Shown: positions 1 through 12,570, counted from the first letter of the stretch. The stretch: DNA of 64,000 nucleotides from Narthecium ossifragum (GCA_963920575.1 OY986975.1:16337897-16401896), one strand, 5' to 3'. Notes: generated by a model from the sequence alone, not told the origin. Program-made: numbers and translations.

Positions 1-565
1 TGCTGTTCGCGTAAAACGGATGATTTTCCTTGTAGAAAAAAAAGGAAAGAAAAAGAACGTATATTGTTATGTGATAGTGGAAAATATGTGCATGCTTAGG
101 ATCGTGATCTTGAATAGTTGACTGTTTGGATATAATGAAAACTCTGATGCATGTGAAACTTTATTCACACACTGGAGTGTTAAAGTTATGTTTGAATTAT
201 GATTAAATATGTTGAAGTATTGGAAGTGTGTTATGACATGCTTTTATTTCCTCTACTTTTATGTGACTATGAATTAAAGAATAAATTCATGGATATTGTT
301 TCTATTTCATGCATGAGAGTTGATGAATATTATAATTGATTTCTGATGATATATTGAAGGGGATGTATAGATGTTTGTGGGTGTCATCACTGGAAACCCT
401 CAGGAGACTACAACTCCTCCACTGGGGCTACCCAGGGGTTTAAAGGCTTGTTGCACATGCTAAGTGCAATCGTGAGACCTACGAAAGTGGCTAGTTAGAT
501 TTACCGCTTTATGTTATTTTTGTTTTGCTTTGCTCGAGGACTAGCAAAGATCAAATTGGGGGGTG
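1..565 (+). mobile_element. 3' untranslated internal end of an Athila-like Ty3/Gypsy element
   Basis: No coding frame is visible. The block is the non-coding stretch between the last ORF and the 3' LTR. It is recognisable because closely similar copies lie at 15690-16257 and, on the opposite strand, at about 23946-24200. All share the segment with TCATCACTGGAAACCCTCAG and the run GCTTTGCTCGAGGACTAGCAAAG before the polypurine tract. The tract TTGGGGGGTG (556-565) abuts the LTR start and would prime plus-strand DNA synthesis. The element's 5' part lies outside the window. Confidence 0.75.
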
Positions 566-732
566 TGATAACGCGTGAAAAGTGCACAAATCGCCCCTTT
601 AACTAAGTCCTGTTAGTCTCCGAGCATTGCTATTTTGATAGTCTAATGTGCATTTCAGGTACAAGAGCCTTCAGCGAAGATTAGATGGAGTTTAGAGCTA
701 AAAGGAGCTTATTTTGGACAAATAGGGAATAT

Positions 733-1115
733 ATGATCGATCATCACAACATGGGCTGATCGATCATGTGAGCGCCCAGATTGACAGAAAGCACTATTCA
801 AAATGATCGATCATCACTCATGAATGATCGATCATACCTACGCGGCGACAACTTGACAGAGAGCATGATTCTAAATGATCGATCATCACTTCATGTGATG
901 ATCGATCATACATGTGCATCGACAAGGGTACAGAGAGCAAGCAGCGGAATGATTGATCATCACTGCCTTGGATGATCGATCATTCAAGAGGCGTCTTCTA
1001 CCATCACAACAACATGATCGATTCATGTGATGATCGATGACTTGCGGGGCGTAGGCAGTAAACATAGCGATATGACACAGATGATCGATCATCACTGCCT
1101 CTGAAGATCGATCAT
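733..1115 (+). repeat. Array of paired ATGATCGATCAT palindromes in LTR U3
   Basis: About six pairs (12 arms) of ATGATCGATCAT-like palindromes. The two arms of a pair are separated by roughly 8-16 nt and successive pairs by about 70 nt. Inter-pair DNA carries the tag TTGACAGAGAGC or a close variant (near 780, 853 and 928). Because each arm is self-complementary and also complements its partner, each pair can form a hairpin. The array ends about 60 bp upstream of the TATA box. Confidence 0.9.
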
Positions 1116-1176
1116 TTGTATATCCGTGGGAAAACAAACGGCTCAGATCTAATCCGAGTTAGGGTTACTTGAAGCC

Positions 1177-1186
1177 CTATAAATAG
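1177..1186 (+). promoter_or_regulatory. TATA box of the Athila-like LTR
   Basis: CTATAAATAG lies in mid-LTR directly downstream of the palindrome array, the expected place for the U3/R promoter. The same position in the minus-strand Athila LTR (around 23295-23305) holds CCTATAAATAGG. Confidence 0.7.
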
Positions 1187-2417
1187 GCTTCTTTGGGGGG
1201 ATTTTGGCAGCCATCCATAGACGAATTTTCCTCTTCTCCTTGGCTCTTTCTTGGCTTCTTTTCCACAAATCTAGGTTAGAATCTCAAGTTTTGATCCATG
1301 GGTGCTAAACTCTAGCCTAGGGATTTCTATGATGTATTAGAGAATCTTTCTAGGTACTTCCATGGATCTGAGCATGTATTCTTTTGATGGTTTTTAATGG
1401 AATAATCTTTTATTGTTGTATCTTATTGGTGTTGATTTACATGGTGGTTGAATGGTTTGTTCTTGTATGCTCTAGATTTAGGTCTTGTGCATGTTAGAGA
1501 CTAGGCTTGGGATCATTTCATGATGCTTTCATGCTAGAACCATGTTTGATCTATGTTTATGAATCCTAAATCCTATATTAAGTTTATAGGAGTGCTAGAA
1601 TCACTACCTCAGCGCTAGAACCATTGAGAACTATATTTTTAACCTATCATTCATCCTTTTTATTATTGATTTGGCGATCTCAAGGTGCTAGAACCACCTT
1701 GATTCTATACCAATATCCATTCGTTAATGTTTGTCTCGCCGATAAAGACTTCTTACAAATCTTTATTGTGTGATAGGGAGATTTAGCAATTTTCCTATCA
1801 ACCTTTGGAAAACCATTCATGATTTAAGTGTTTGCTCTTATCTTAGGAAGACCTAGATAGTTCTCGATTACGGATTAGAAATCCCTGGCTTATTCTCATA
1901 AGATTATTATTCTGCGTTAATTTAATTTCACTTAAGAGTAGTTCGAAGACCAACTATCATTCCTCTTTCCCAACTTTTGATTTAGAACTATGCACGGTAA
2001 TTAGACTTAATCCTGTTTTCCCTGTGGACCGACTCGGACTCATCGCTATCTACCCATAAAGTAGTTAGTTAGTGATTCGAATTATAAATTTCTAATTTTG
2101 ACGTACATGTTAAGACTACGACACTGTTCAAGTGCTGTCAACACTATTGTTAGAGAGAACAAACTGGCATGGATTAGGAGAATGGGGAGTGATAGGACGT
2201 GAAAAGTGTCGCGGCTTAACACGCCCGATCAAAATTATAAATTTTTAATTGAACTACTGACTAACTACTTTGGGGGTAGCTAGCGGTGAATCCGCGTCGA
2301 ATCCACAGGGAATGCGTAAGGAAACAATTAAACTACTAGGCCTAATTTAAGTGTTCCTACAAGGATAATAAAAGAAAAGGTTTTTTTGGGTTTTATGATA
2401 AGGAAACTAAGAAAGCA

Positions 2418-4847
2418 TGTGAGGGCCCGTCCCTCAGACCTGGCTCGACCGCGTGGGTCGAGGGCCGGTTTCCTGTTGGTTTGGTTCCGCGTCGGGCACA
2501 ATCGGGTGATCGTGTGGCGGTTTGGACCTCGAGGGCATTTTGGTAAATATGCCCTCTGGTGGTCGGTTTTACACTCGCGTTCCACACACTGCATTGGATT
2601 GATGTATGTGTTTGATTAGAATCCCTAGGGTGCGTCCGATCGGAAGATCGGAGCTCGATCGGGAAAGATCGAATCGGACGGCTGAGATAGATCTGGATTT
2701 TCTATATAAGCCAAGTCCCTTTCTCTCTTTCCTTCTCTCCTTCACCTGTCGTTCTCTCCCCTTCTCTCTCTCCTTCGGCTGAGCTAGGGTTTGGAGTTTG
2801 GGCTTTCGGAGTGTGGATCTTGGCGGTTCGGCTGGTGGCACGCGTGGAGGAGCTACCCTACTTGCTCAAGTAGGTGTTTCTACCTCGATCCTTGGATCGG
2901 GTTCTCGTAGGATAGGATTATTGTGCTTTTGCTGTAGGAATGCATGTTAGAATGCTATGTAACTCTTTGTGCATGTAGTATGAAGGGTTTGAAGTATTCC
3001 TACGTTGAGAGTTCCGTATTCTAACGGTTGGTTTCCGTATTATCGCCGTTTTGTCGGTTTTTGTCCATTTAGACCTAGATAGGAGATTTAACCGTCAAAA
3101 GCTGGATTTCTTCATTCCATTAGCTTTCTCATTGCTAAATACACTTGCTTGCAAAATCTCATCTTATTCCAACACGATTTGATCCTTGAAATCCAAGGAA
3201 ATCGATCTTCGGCACTGTTCTGATGAACTGTGCCAAGGCTCGACGGTCGATCGGTGCATCGACCGTCAAGTGTGGTTTTACGCTTCCTGGGCCTGGCGGT
3301 CGACCGTCGGATCGACCGTCAGGCTCTGTCGGGATTTTGGCCTCCCACGGTCGATGGGTCGATCGACCGTGGGTTCTCTCTCTTTTTCACCCCTCCTCAC
3401 GGTCGACCGTCGGATCGACCGTCGCATCGTCCGTGAGGCTCTGTCTCATTTTGGGCTCTCGACGGTCGATGGGCCGATCGACCGTCGCCCATGTGGTTTT
3501 CCTTGTTTTGACGTCACGGTCGACCGTGGCATCGACCGTGACATCGTCCGTGGTCTCACGGTCGATCCCCGGATCGACCGTGACATCGTCCGTGACCCCT
3601 TGGACTTGGTTTTCTGGCTTTTCTTGGATGGGTTTGATTTGGGATTAGTATCTAAACATGTTGGGAAGAATATAGGGGGATTTGATGAGGTTTTCAAAGG
3701 ATTTTCATCGGGTTTGAGGATCGATTCGAGTAACTCTCTCTTTTTGGGTAAATCTATGGCTTTACTTGTATTTAATACATGTGTGATTGTAATTAAATGC
3801 TTAGTTGAGTTTGCCTAGCCATTAACTAGCTATGAGTGCTAGTTATTGAGAAATTGTGGAACCTTAGCCTCTTGCCGGCGAGTGCCGAGGGCTATTGTAT
3901 ATCTGTTGAATTTGTTACTGTTGATGTGGCATATAGAGACATCTAGGATAGATGTTTGCCTAAGATCATGCATTGTATGCATTAGAAGCATTTGAGGTTA
4001 GGCGGGCGATGGTTTGGGTCGCCGATCCGAGGCTCTCGGGTAGCTCGGATCTAGCCTTAGGGCCGTGGCTAGGTAGTCAGGATTAGGGTGTGATTGTTGA
4101 TCTGAATCTCTGGTATTGAGGATTATGCGATAGTTGACTCTGATCAGTGTTTGAGGTTTAGAGGTCGGGTTGTCTTCCAAGGCTAGGTCTTAAGGATGGG
4201 TGTCGATGTCCCTGACTTGGTCCCCAGGCAGTGGTTTCCTGCTGGGTAGAGGTGATCCTACTGGTTCTGGTTCTTCCCTCCCAGCGTGTTGGTTGTTGTT
4301 CCCAGCGTGGTCGGTTGAGAAGAGTAGGATCCCTTGGGGAGTCGACAGGGGTTGTGGGACCCCGTGGCATTCCTTAGGCTTGAGCTGGGAGACAACTCTG
4401 TTGTTGTTTTCCTCCCTTCAGTGTGCCGTAGAGTAGAACCCTACTGAGCTTATCGCTCACTCCTACCCAGGTTGCGTTTGCAGGTCCATGCGGCAGTTCT
4501 TCGTCCGTGGAGCCGGCGGGATCGGCCTTTGGCGGCGCGAGTACATCCAGAGGTGCTTGAGGTTGCTTGGAGGATTACCAGTTGTACCCTTTTTGATATA
4601 TATATGTACATGTTGTAAACACTTTGGGGACTTTGGGACTTTTGTATAAATCTGTCTCTTGGAAGCTTTTGTATTAAATCTGAACTGTACAACTTGATGA
4701 TATACTATAATTGAATCTGTTCGCCTCTGGAATACAATTGTTTAAATTATCCGTCTTTTCCGCTTTGTATCGCGCCGATTGAAGATGAATAGTGATAGGA
4801 ACCCTCACGCCCCGTCCTGGATGGGTTTTCTGGGTCGGGGTGTGACA
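2418..4847 (+). mobile_element. Solo LTR, Ty3/Gypsy Tekay/Del-like
   Basis: The 2430-bp unit starts TGTGAGGGCCCGTCC and ends GGGTCGGGGTGTGACA (TG...CA). It is flanked by a perfect 5-bp duplication AAGCA (2413-2417 and 4848-4852). No internal domain is present, which is the signature of LTR-LTR recombination. Two further complete solo LTRs of this group lie at 37552-40090 and 47380-49560. A TATA-like CTATATAAG lies near 2702, and the palindrome array (3237-3596) is downstream of it. Lineage is inferred from the terminal sequence only, so Tekay/Del is tentative. GC-rich frames inside it are not genes. Confidence 0.85.
3237..3596 (+). repeat. Array of paired GGTCGAT/ATCGACC inverted arms in solo LTR
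   Basis: At least five pairs such as GACGGTCGAT-6 nt-ATCGACCGTC. Unlike the other arrays, single arms here are often not palindromes, yet the two arms of a pair stay complementary. Spacer DNA contains GGCTCTGTC, the reverse complement of the GACAGAGCC tag seen in other arrays. Open frames across this block merely translate the repeat. Confidence 0.85.
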
Positions 4848-5753
4848 AAGCATGTAAATGATTCAATGGATAGAGAGAGGTCCTAGGGAATCCCAATCCA
4901 GATTAGGCTCAACCGTAGCTTTCTAATGGATCAAGATGCGCAATCCTATCGAGGCACTACAACGTCGAATACCTTGTTGGTAACAAAGGTCATCATCGCT
5001 AACGAATAACTGGGTAAGGACTATCCATCGCAAAAGGTGTATGCTAGAAAGTAGATGATCGAGGGATTAGTTTCGATCATCGCTAATGAGAGGTCGGGTT
5101 AGGTTCATCTCATCGCAACGAATGGGGTTGTATGGAATATGGTAATGGATCAAGGTGGTTCTAGCACATCGCATCCAATACATTAGAAAGATGGAATGGA
5201 GGGTAGGCTAGATGTGGCTTGGGGTGGTTCTAGCACCTACAAGCCCTAACCTAGAGTCGATACTCCTTTCAACACAAGTGGCCATGGTTCTAGCATAGCC
5301 TACTTATTGGGGAGTATCAACAAACACCTATTGGGCACAAGGTTCTAGCTTATGCAAACCAAGGAATCCATCCATTCAACAATAGAATCCAACTACAAAG
5401 ATAGACATGAAGAACGAATCCAAACAACTTGTCTCATAAGGATTACAACATCCAATCCAAACAAAACTACAAATAAAAACCTAATACATCATGGTATTCC
5501 ACTAGGATAGGAGGTTAGCTACTCATCTTCAAAGTTGGAGATGTGGAGAAGAGTTGGATCATCCTTCTCTTCTTCAATCCCTTCCCTTGGAGGTGAGAGC
5601 TCTCCTCTTTCCCAAGCTAGGATTGCCCCTTTTCTTGGCCTCCAACCACCCAAAAGAATCCCCTAATAAGAGCCCTAAGTTTGGTATATATAGCCCTCAA
5701 GCTTCTCCCCTTCGAATTACATCTGGGCCCTTCATTTTGCTTAACTGGCAATG

Positions 5754-5905
5754 AAGATCGATCTTTGCATCCCGTATAGTTGGCTGCGCCCGAGGAAGAT
5801 CGATCTTCTATAGGGAGAAGATCGATCATTTAAAACATCGCTCTCTGTCTTCTCTGCTACAGTACAAAGATTGATCTTCATAGGGGAAGAAGATCGATCA
5901 TCTTT
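5754..5905 (-). repeat. Palindrome array in truncated minus-strand Athila LTR
   Basis: Five arms of the GAAGATCGATCTTC or GAAGATCGATCAT type, with the spacer GCTCTCTGTCTTCTC (5840s). It is the reverse-complement counterpart of the U3 arrays at 733-1115 and 16630-16797. Confidence 0.8.
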
Positions 5906-6102
5906 CCTGCGTATTATCTCTTTTGCTATTCAGTATTGCGCCATTGGTACTAAAAATACTATAACTTTCTCTAGAAAACTCCAAATCACAAACTGTAAAA
6001 TTCTCCCGAAACTAGACTTCCAGAGCTTTCCAATCATATATGGTAGATCATCTGGTTCTTCCTTAAAAGGTACACTTTAATTTTTGAAGTTGACCCATGT
6101 AC

Positions 6103-6543
6103 ATTTAGGTGAAGATGGAGGATTTGACACTGCGGTGATGCGAGAGAGTTTGCAAGCATGAAGACGATTATCTCCTCACCATTATGATGAATGGCGCGTG
6201 GTTGGATTTGACGCAGAGAAGAAAATGATAGTTGATCAGTTGCTTGGCAAGGAGAAACGTCGATTTGTGATTTCTATAGTTGGCATGGGTGGCCTCGGCA
6301 AGACCACTCTTGCCAAGAAAGTGTTTCACAGCAATGAAATCTCACAACACTTCAAGGCTCGCGTTTGGGTGACCGTCTCTGAAACTTACAATGTGCTTGA
6401 GCTGTTAAAGAAATTGCTGAAAGAAGTTGGAGCAACAACAAATAATGAAAATGGAGATGAAGAGGAACTAAAGGCTAATCTTTGTGAAGCACTTAAGATG
6501 AGAGGACCGTATCTTGTTGTAATGGATGATGTTTGGAAGAAAG
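6103..6543 (+). pseudogene. 5'-truncated CC-NB-LRR pseudogene, part 1 (NB-ARC start)
   Basis: This segment is nearly identical to 55486-55920 in the intact NLR. It starts at the residue equivalent to about 139 (LGEDGGFD), so the whole CC domain is missing and the left edge abuts an Athila LTR. The P-loop GMGGLGKTT, the RNBS-A region and the kinase-2 start VVMDDVWK are readable. An early stop TGA at 6159-6161 replaces a CGA arginine codon of the intact gene. The frame is then interrupted after VWKK by the Copia element inserted at 6544; its target duplication GAAAG is 6539-6543. The pseudogene continues at 13025. Confidence 0.9.
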
Positions 6544-6985
6544 TGTTGGAATTTTCTTAATTGGGTTTCCATTAATTGTTAGTTGATTTGGTTTTATTAA
6601 AACCGGGTTGAATACAAGATCCAATGAGATAGGCTCGATAAGCCCACTGTTGTTAAGTGATCAAATTAATGGGCTTGAGCACACCGCGTTTTGTTTATGA
6701 TGTGGTTGAGACGGCTAAGTGTAGGCCTAATTTGGATTCAGTGTTTGTCCTTGATGGGAGGACTCACTGGATGTCTATAAATAGGCTAGGTCCCCTCTCC
6801 ACTCCTTATGTTGTTTCTGGCTTGTCCCATTGAGAGTCTTCCTATTGAAAGAGGAGAAGGAGAGGAAGACCTAGACTCTGAAGCTCTTGTTGGGATCTTC
6901 ATGGCGATCAACACATGTATGTTTTATTTCAGTTAATCATGGTATTCTAATATTCATATACGAGATCCTGGTGATTAATCTTACA
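6544..6985 (+). repeat. Copia 5' LTR
   Basis: 442 bp, TGTTGGAATTTTC...ATTAATCTTACA. A TATA box CTATAAATAGG lies near 6774. The LTR is about 98.5% identical to 12582-13024, with differences seen around GCTAAGTGTAGG, GAGAGTCTTCC, the CTAGACTCTG indel, CACATGTATG and GTTAATCATGG. Confidence 0.92.
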
Positions 6986-6987
6986 TG

Positions 6988-6999
6988 TGGTATCAGAGC
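6988..6999 (+). other. Primer-binding site, initiator tRNA-Met type
   Basis: TGGTATCAGAGC lies two bases after the 5' LTR. This is the canonical plant Copia PBS complementary to the 3' end of initiator tRNA-Met. Confidence 0.9.
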
Positions 7000-7189
7000 G
7001 GTCGTATATGAATTTAGAATCCTTAATATTCTTGTGTTTGATCCTTAAAAACTTTGATCTACAAGTTATGGACATACCTATTGGTTGTTCTCCGCATTAC
7101 CTTAATCAATAGGTGAGATTTTAATTTTTCCGGAATTTCAGAAGTTTTTTTTAATTTTCCGGATTTGAGATTTATATTATAATAAAAGA

Positions 7190-7790
7190 GAGGTTGGTTT
7201 TTGGGTTTGAGGTTGGCCGTCGGCCAACCCCATCGGGATTGGTGGTCTCCGACCACCCAATCCGCGCCCAACATCATCTGAGGGCCGTCTCCGGCAGCTC
7301 TATCGTCGGAGGACGGCGGCGGCGGATCCCGTCGGCACCTCGGTCTCTCTCTCTCCTTGGGGTTTTATTTGGGGTTTGAGGTTGGCCGCCGGCCAACTCC
7401 ATTGTTTGGTGGCTGTCGGCCACCCAATCAGGCCCCAATATCGTCGCGGCGTCTTCTCCGGCCACGGCGACGTCGGAGATCGGCGTGCGGGGGGTGGTAC
7501 GGAGCTCTCGAGGTCCGGTTTTTTTTCTCTCCCGTCGTCTCTCTCTCTCCCTCTCTCTCTATCTCAGATCTTCGCCGTCGTGTCCTCATCGGCTTTTCTC
7601 TGGCGTCGGGGCCGAACGGCGATTTAGATCCAGCTTTGGCCGGATCGGGGCGCAGCCGGGCGGAGTGGCGTTGCGGCGGCGAAACCCTAAGGTTCGCTCG
7701 TCTCGCATGAACGGAGGAGATGAGGGATTAACGGGTTCGGGTCCACTTAGAAACCGACCCGAACCCACTAGTTTAACTTAAACCCGGTTG
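7190..7790 (+). other. GC-rich untranslated leader of the Copia element with internal duplication
   Basis: Two tandem copies of a ~170-bp unit begin GGGTTTGAGGTTGGCCG (7200s and 7375s) and include the inverted motif GTTGGCCGCCGGCCAAC. CT-rich tracts and several short overlapping frames are present (7357-7781), but none shows a recognisable domain. I read this as a structured leader rather than coding sequence. Confidence 0.55.
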
Positions 7791-8340
7791 CATACTGTGC
7801 TGCAGTTTTGCATAAAAGCCCTCGCACTATTGATATTTACAACTTTCTGGTTAGTGCTTTATTGACAGCTTTTACTGAACTTTTCCTGAAGTTTCTGAAA
7901 TTGCATTTAAGTCCTTTTAGGGGCCTGTTTGTGACAGCTTTACTTAAATTGCTATATTTATATCATTTTGTATCTGATTTAACCCTGGTTTGAGTCATCG
8001 GACTCGTTAGAGTATGAGGAACATTATGGACACGTTTCTTATAAAATTTCAGATGCAATTGACAACTTCATAGTTGATATATTTTGATTGTACATATGTT
8101 TATATTTAAAGTGCAAATTTTTTGTTTTGAGGTGCATGTTGTTTAGTACCTCATTTTTATTGTCATAAGTATACATATTGTTTAGTATGCATGTTGTTAT
8201 GGGCAATGTTGTATGTATATCCCGGTTTAAGGAAGTTTTCATGAGCCAAGGTTGATGGTTGCCACCAAAGTGGTCTATTAACCGAAACTTATGGATATTT
8301 TCTTATCCTTTTGTTACGGGATGCTCTGAGTTGTGGTATG

Positions 8341-8850
8341 CAATTGCCTGCCCAAAGGGGGCGGTTGTGTATTGTAATTTTAGAGTTATGAGGTTTCAGT
8401 TAGAGGTACATTAGTTAAGAGGGCCTGTCTGCCCAAAGGGGATAGGTTTCTCGAAACTTAGTGTATTCTCATTAATGAACCTTATGGAAGAGAGGACCTA
8501 TAGCATGCAACATTCTCTGCCCAAAGGGGAGATTGTTGTGATGTATTGGACTCTCTTATGGAAATATATCATTTTGTTATTGGATATATTTTAGTCATTG
8601 CCCAGATTGATTGACACATTGCACTCTTGTTGTTTGAACTGGTTTCTCAGTTTGTGATCTCATGAAGTGTCAGTCAGAGATATGCTAGTTTAGAGGGCCT
8701 GTCTGCCCAAAGGGGATAGGTTTCTCGAAAACTTGGTCTATTCTCATAGATGAACTTCATGAAAGAGAGAACCTATAGCATGCTGCATTCTCTGCCCAAA
8801 GGGGAGATTGTGGTGATGTATTGGACTCTCTTCCTGAAATATCATTTGGT
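8341..8850 (+). repeat. Tandem ~270-bp repeats with CTGCCCAAAGGGG motif
   Basis: The motif CTGCCCAAAGGGG occurs five times (about 8348, 8430, 8516, 8702 and 8791). Two copies of a longer unit are visible (about 8395-8580 and 8666-8850), each carrying GATAGGTTTCTCGAAA and a CTATAGCATGC segment. It lies in the gag/leader part of the Copia element. No function is apparent. Confidence 0.75.
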
Positions 8851-9659
8851 GATCGTATATTTCAGTATTTGAAATGATTGCCTTTGTTGCATTCATATTT
8901 GAATATCTTTTACTAAGCATAATGATGATGTTCGCATTGATGTCCTGACTGATTCTGATTATAAAAATGTGAAGCAAAATTGTTAAATTTGTTCTGAAAT
9001 TATTGATATATGTATAAACATAGCCTTGCAAGTTAGTAAAACTTGTAAGTTATTTATGTGAGCACCCCTAACAGAATGACTTGACTGTGAGATGATAAAG
9101 ATCTATCTAACATGCTTTGCATGATTGTTGTGAAAAAGATCTATTTTTTGAACATCTCATGAGTAGTCAAGCCTATGACGGAAAATGCCAAAGATGTTGT
9201 TGCGGTAAGACGTAGATTCAGTGTCTAATAAAACTTGAGCTATGAGCCTAACTGGTGAACTGTCAATTATATGTATGACGGTGTTGTTTTTTGCCAAATC
9301 TTGAAAACGGGTCATGTTTAGACCATCCACATCTTTAGTATTTCTATGCATCATGACTTTGTTATTAGCCATATCCTGGGTTGTTTAGCTTTTGAGTTTA
9401 GCCAACTCAAAACTGCCTACAATAGCCAAACTGAGTCTCAGGATGTGAATTTTTCTCATTTATGCGTGCCCTAATGGAAGTCAAACTCCATATTGAAAGG
9501 GAGTGTAACTATTTTTGCTTGTACTCCTATCTAAAATGTTTTTCCATCATAAGGATGGGGAGCATTTAGATAGTCTAAGCCTTTTTTGCTCCGAAATCTT
9601 GTCGGGACTTCATGAAAGATGGTACTGGTCAGACTCATAACATGGAAGGTCCTAAAGAT

Positions 9660-11760
9660 GTCAATCAGAAAGATGTCAAATGTTTCTTCCATAGGAAGAG
9701 AGGTCATAAGAGACGCGAGTGCACCGGATTCAAGTTTTGGTTAGAAAAGGAAATATAGAAGGTAACACACTTGCCTACGGTTGCTATGAATCCAATTTGA
9801 TTAATGTCCCATTAAATTCTTTATGAATTGATAGTGGGACTACTATTCATGTTGCAATGATTTTTTATGAGATTCATTGACAAACGGAGGCAAGTGATGG
9901 TGAAGCCAAACTTAGAGTTGGAGATGATATTTAAGTCCAAGTAGAGTTCATAAGCACAATTAGCTTAAATCTAATGGCATATTTTTTGAGGTTGTTTAGA
10001 AAACACCTTTCATGTATTGTCATTTAGACGAAATTCGATTTCTTCCTGCTTGATAGATCTGAATATTGTGTCAATTTTAATGATAAGGTCTAGTTATATT
10101 TGAACTCTCATATTGTTGGTGACTGTGTGCTATCTAATTATCTTATATAGTTTATGTTTGGCATGTTACCTTAAATATTGATAATGTTGTGTCTAAAAGA
10201 CCTCTAATTAGAGACAAGTCTTCTAAATTATGTCATATTTGTTTGAGTCATATTTCTAGGGAGAGGATTGAAAGATTGGTTAGAAATGATATTCTACCAC
10301 CTCTTGTTTTTGGAGGCCTAGATTTATGTGTTGACTGTATTAGGGGTAAATTGACCAAAACTTAGATGAAAGGTGCAGCTCGCAGTGTAGACCTTTTGAA
10401 AACGATTCAACTGATCACATCTATGGACCTCATTCCTGTACTCTGTATAGTAATAAATATTTTATTACATTTAGTAATGAGTTCTCTCGTTATGGTGGTG
10501 AGTATTATGGCAGGCATGATATTTTGAAGGCAGTATGAAGTACTGTTTGCCAAATACTTGCATGAATGTGGGATTGTTGCCTAACATACCATGCTTGGAA
10601 GTCCTAAACATAAGCATTTTGCTGTCGGCTGGTTGGAAAGCCCAGTTTGAACCACTTTTATGTCCGGGGTTGTCCTGCAGTGGTTATAATCGGTCTTATG
10701 AGCATTAGTTGTTTTTTCATTGCCTATCTAAATCATTCTAATGTATATATGTTTTGTTTTACCTATGGCACAAGACTAGTTCAATTTTTGACAATAAGAT
10801 TCGTAGAGGTTGATATTGCTAATATATGTTATCCTCAATTAGCAAATGAGCATGACTTGAATGATTCTATCTCCATTCCTTTTGCATGTTTCATAAGAGA
10901 ATATTCTATCTCTTTCCATCATTGTGCTTCTATATCTATAATTGATCTAGATTATTTCGGATTTAGTTCCGCCTTATTCTACTCAAGTCTCTTGGACTTC
11001 ATAACTTGTTCCGCATATAGATGTTAGAAGATCTAAGAGACAGAAAGGCTGCATTTCAAATGGATACTATGTTTTATTCATAGGAAGAACAACTTTAACA
11101 TAGGTACAGTTTGTTATATAACCTATGGTACAGTTGCTAGCATTCAATCAAATTTTTTGATTAGATGAGAGATCACTAGACTTTTACTAGAATAATATTT
11201 CTCACATGTTGTTGCTACATATTCTTTTGAATCATTATGATCTTAGTAGCAGTGAGACTCAATACAATTTTCATTGGGTGGCAAAGGTTGATCTAGTGGA
11301 TATTTCAATTGTTTGGATATGCACATACATTATATATGTTTTTAGATCGGTGGGAGGAACTTTGTCTTTCTTGTCCTCCATGTTGACATATTGATTGGAT
11401 TTAATTATTGAGCTTGACTTGTGAGACCCAGATATATATATATTATCTAAGATCTTTGACATGAAAGACCTTGATGCATCCTGTGTATTGTTGGCATGTC
11501 CTAAAAGTCTTATATAGACCGCATACTTAACCAATTTAGTATTGGTAATTGCAAACCATATGTTGGAGAGGATAGAGCACTCTTTCCACTTCTATCTCTT
11601 TATATGTTGAGTTTGACATTTTGTTATGGGGGTTGCTATACATGCCATGCTGATACAGAATTTTATTTCAGAATTTATAATTGTTGACACTACTTCTGGA
11701 CCGTTGGTTAATTATTGTAATAATAAGTCCTGGAATTTTCTTTTGAAGGACTATAAAATT
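9660..11760 (+). pseudogene. Decayed Copia gag-pol
   Basis: Readable remnants in order: a zinc-knuckle-like CFFHRKRGHKRREC (about 9690-9730), the protease motif IDSGTTIHV (about 9828), a pre-integrase block CHICLSHISRERIERLV with CVDCIRGK (10230-10360), and an RT-like VFLVLHVDIL block in the wrong frame (about 11360-11390). Stops and frameshifts separate every block, so no functional polyprotein is possible. Open stretches such as 10647-11027 encode nothing I recognise. Confidence 0.7.
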
Positions 11761-12570
11761 CTAATGCTTTCAAATATTTGAAAATCAAATATCTTACGGT
11801 CAGTGACATTTAGTTTTGAGCATATTGATACAGATCAATATTTGATGATGATTTAACCAAGAGATTAAGACCTATTAATTTTATAGAACATGTTGAGAAC
11901 ATGAGTATTTTGAGTCTTTTGATGTACTTGGTTAGTGGGAGTTTGTTTACACTTCTGTTGTCTTGTAAACAATCTTTTGGACCCACTGGTTTTTGGACAC
12001 ATCTATTTGATGGATTGCTAATATTATTAATGATAGTTTATCATTACTTTTGGTATTTTTATATGTGCACATAATATTGATGACATGTCATGATGCATAA
12101 AATCTTAAGACTTGGTGCATGTCTTAAGTAGGACTGTTTATGTCAATTTGGATATGTCTCTATAGCACCTTTATTGACAATAAGAGACATATATGCTTAT
12201 TGTTGAAGCAAATAGATTTCTCAAGCTTATTGTTGAAGCATTTAGTTGAGAGAAATCATTTGGAGGACCGGCAATGAAAATAGCATTTTGAAAAGATCAC
12301 ATATGAACGCTATTTTCTTGCTACACTACCACATCTTGATTCATGTCGATAGAGGAGTTATCTTTTGTAATCATGGATTGGTCCTATATCAATAAAGGGT
12401 ATAACGACCGCCATGGTTCGAAGATAATGACCCTATTGGACAGAATCGTGTTTGAGGTGCAGTCTCGGATCTTGGTTGTTTTTGGTGGCCACCCTTCTGT
12501 TTTCTTTGTTCAACCCGAGAATTATTTTGGAAAATAAAATGTTTTAAAATGACTGCAATTAATGTTACCC

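Larger units (their letters stand above)
566..2140 (+). mobile_element. 3' LTR of Athila-like element
   Basis: The LTR starts TGATAACGCGTGAAAAGTGC after a polypurine tract and ends ...AAGTGCTGTCA. It aligns along its length with the LTR at 16258-17937 (same start, same TTAGTTAGT...ATAAATTTNTAATTTT tail). U3 carries an array of paired GATCGATC palindromes (733-1115) followed by a TATA box (1177-1186). The downstream part (1200-2100) is a long leader-like stretch with no ORF. The right-hand target duplication cannot be checked because the left end of the element is missing. Confidence 0.8.
2190..6090 (-). mobile_element. Truncated minus-strand Athila-like LTR, split by a solo LTR
   Basis: From 2190 the sequence TGATAGGACGTGAAAAGTGTCGCGGC is the reverse complement of the 3' end of the LTR at 16258-17937. 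Similarity resumes after the inserted solo LTR (2418-4847) and continues through the reverse complements of the tail (4853-5500), the transcribed leader (5500-5700), the palindrome array (5754-5905) and the upstream U3 part (5925-6090). It stops at about 6090, so the first ~170 bp of the LTR are missing where it meets the NLR pseudogene. No internal region or PBS is attached. Confidence 0.75.

Noticed and set aside
3186..3818. 210-codon frame in the solo LTR
   Set aside because: It runs through the inverted-arm array, and alternative frames are equally open; no domain, and a sister LTR does not keep the frame.
7357..7781. Overlapping Arg/Ser-rich frames in the Copia leader
   Set aside because: GC-rich duplicated leader sequence gives chance frames on both strands; no homology pattern.
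10647..11027. 126-codon frame in the Copia interior as a host gene
   Set aside because: Phe/Ile/Tyr-rich with no domain; it lies between decayed pre-integrase and RT remnants and is a chance frame in A/T-rich DNA.
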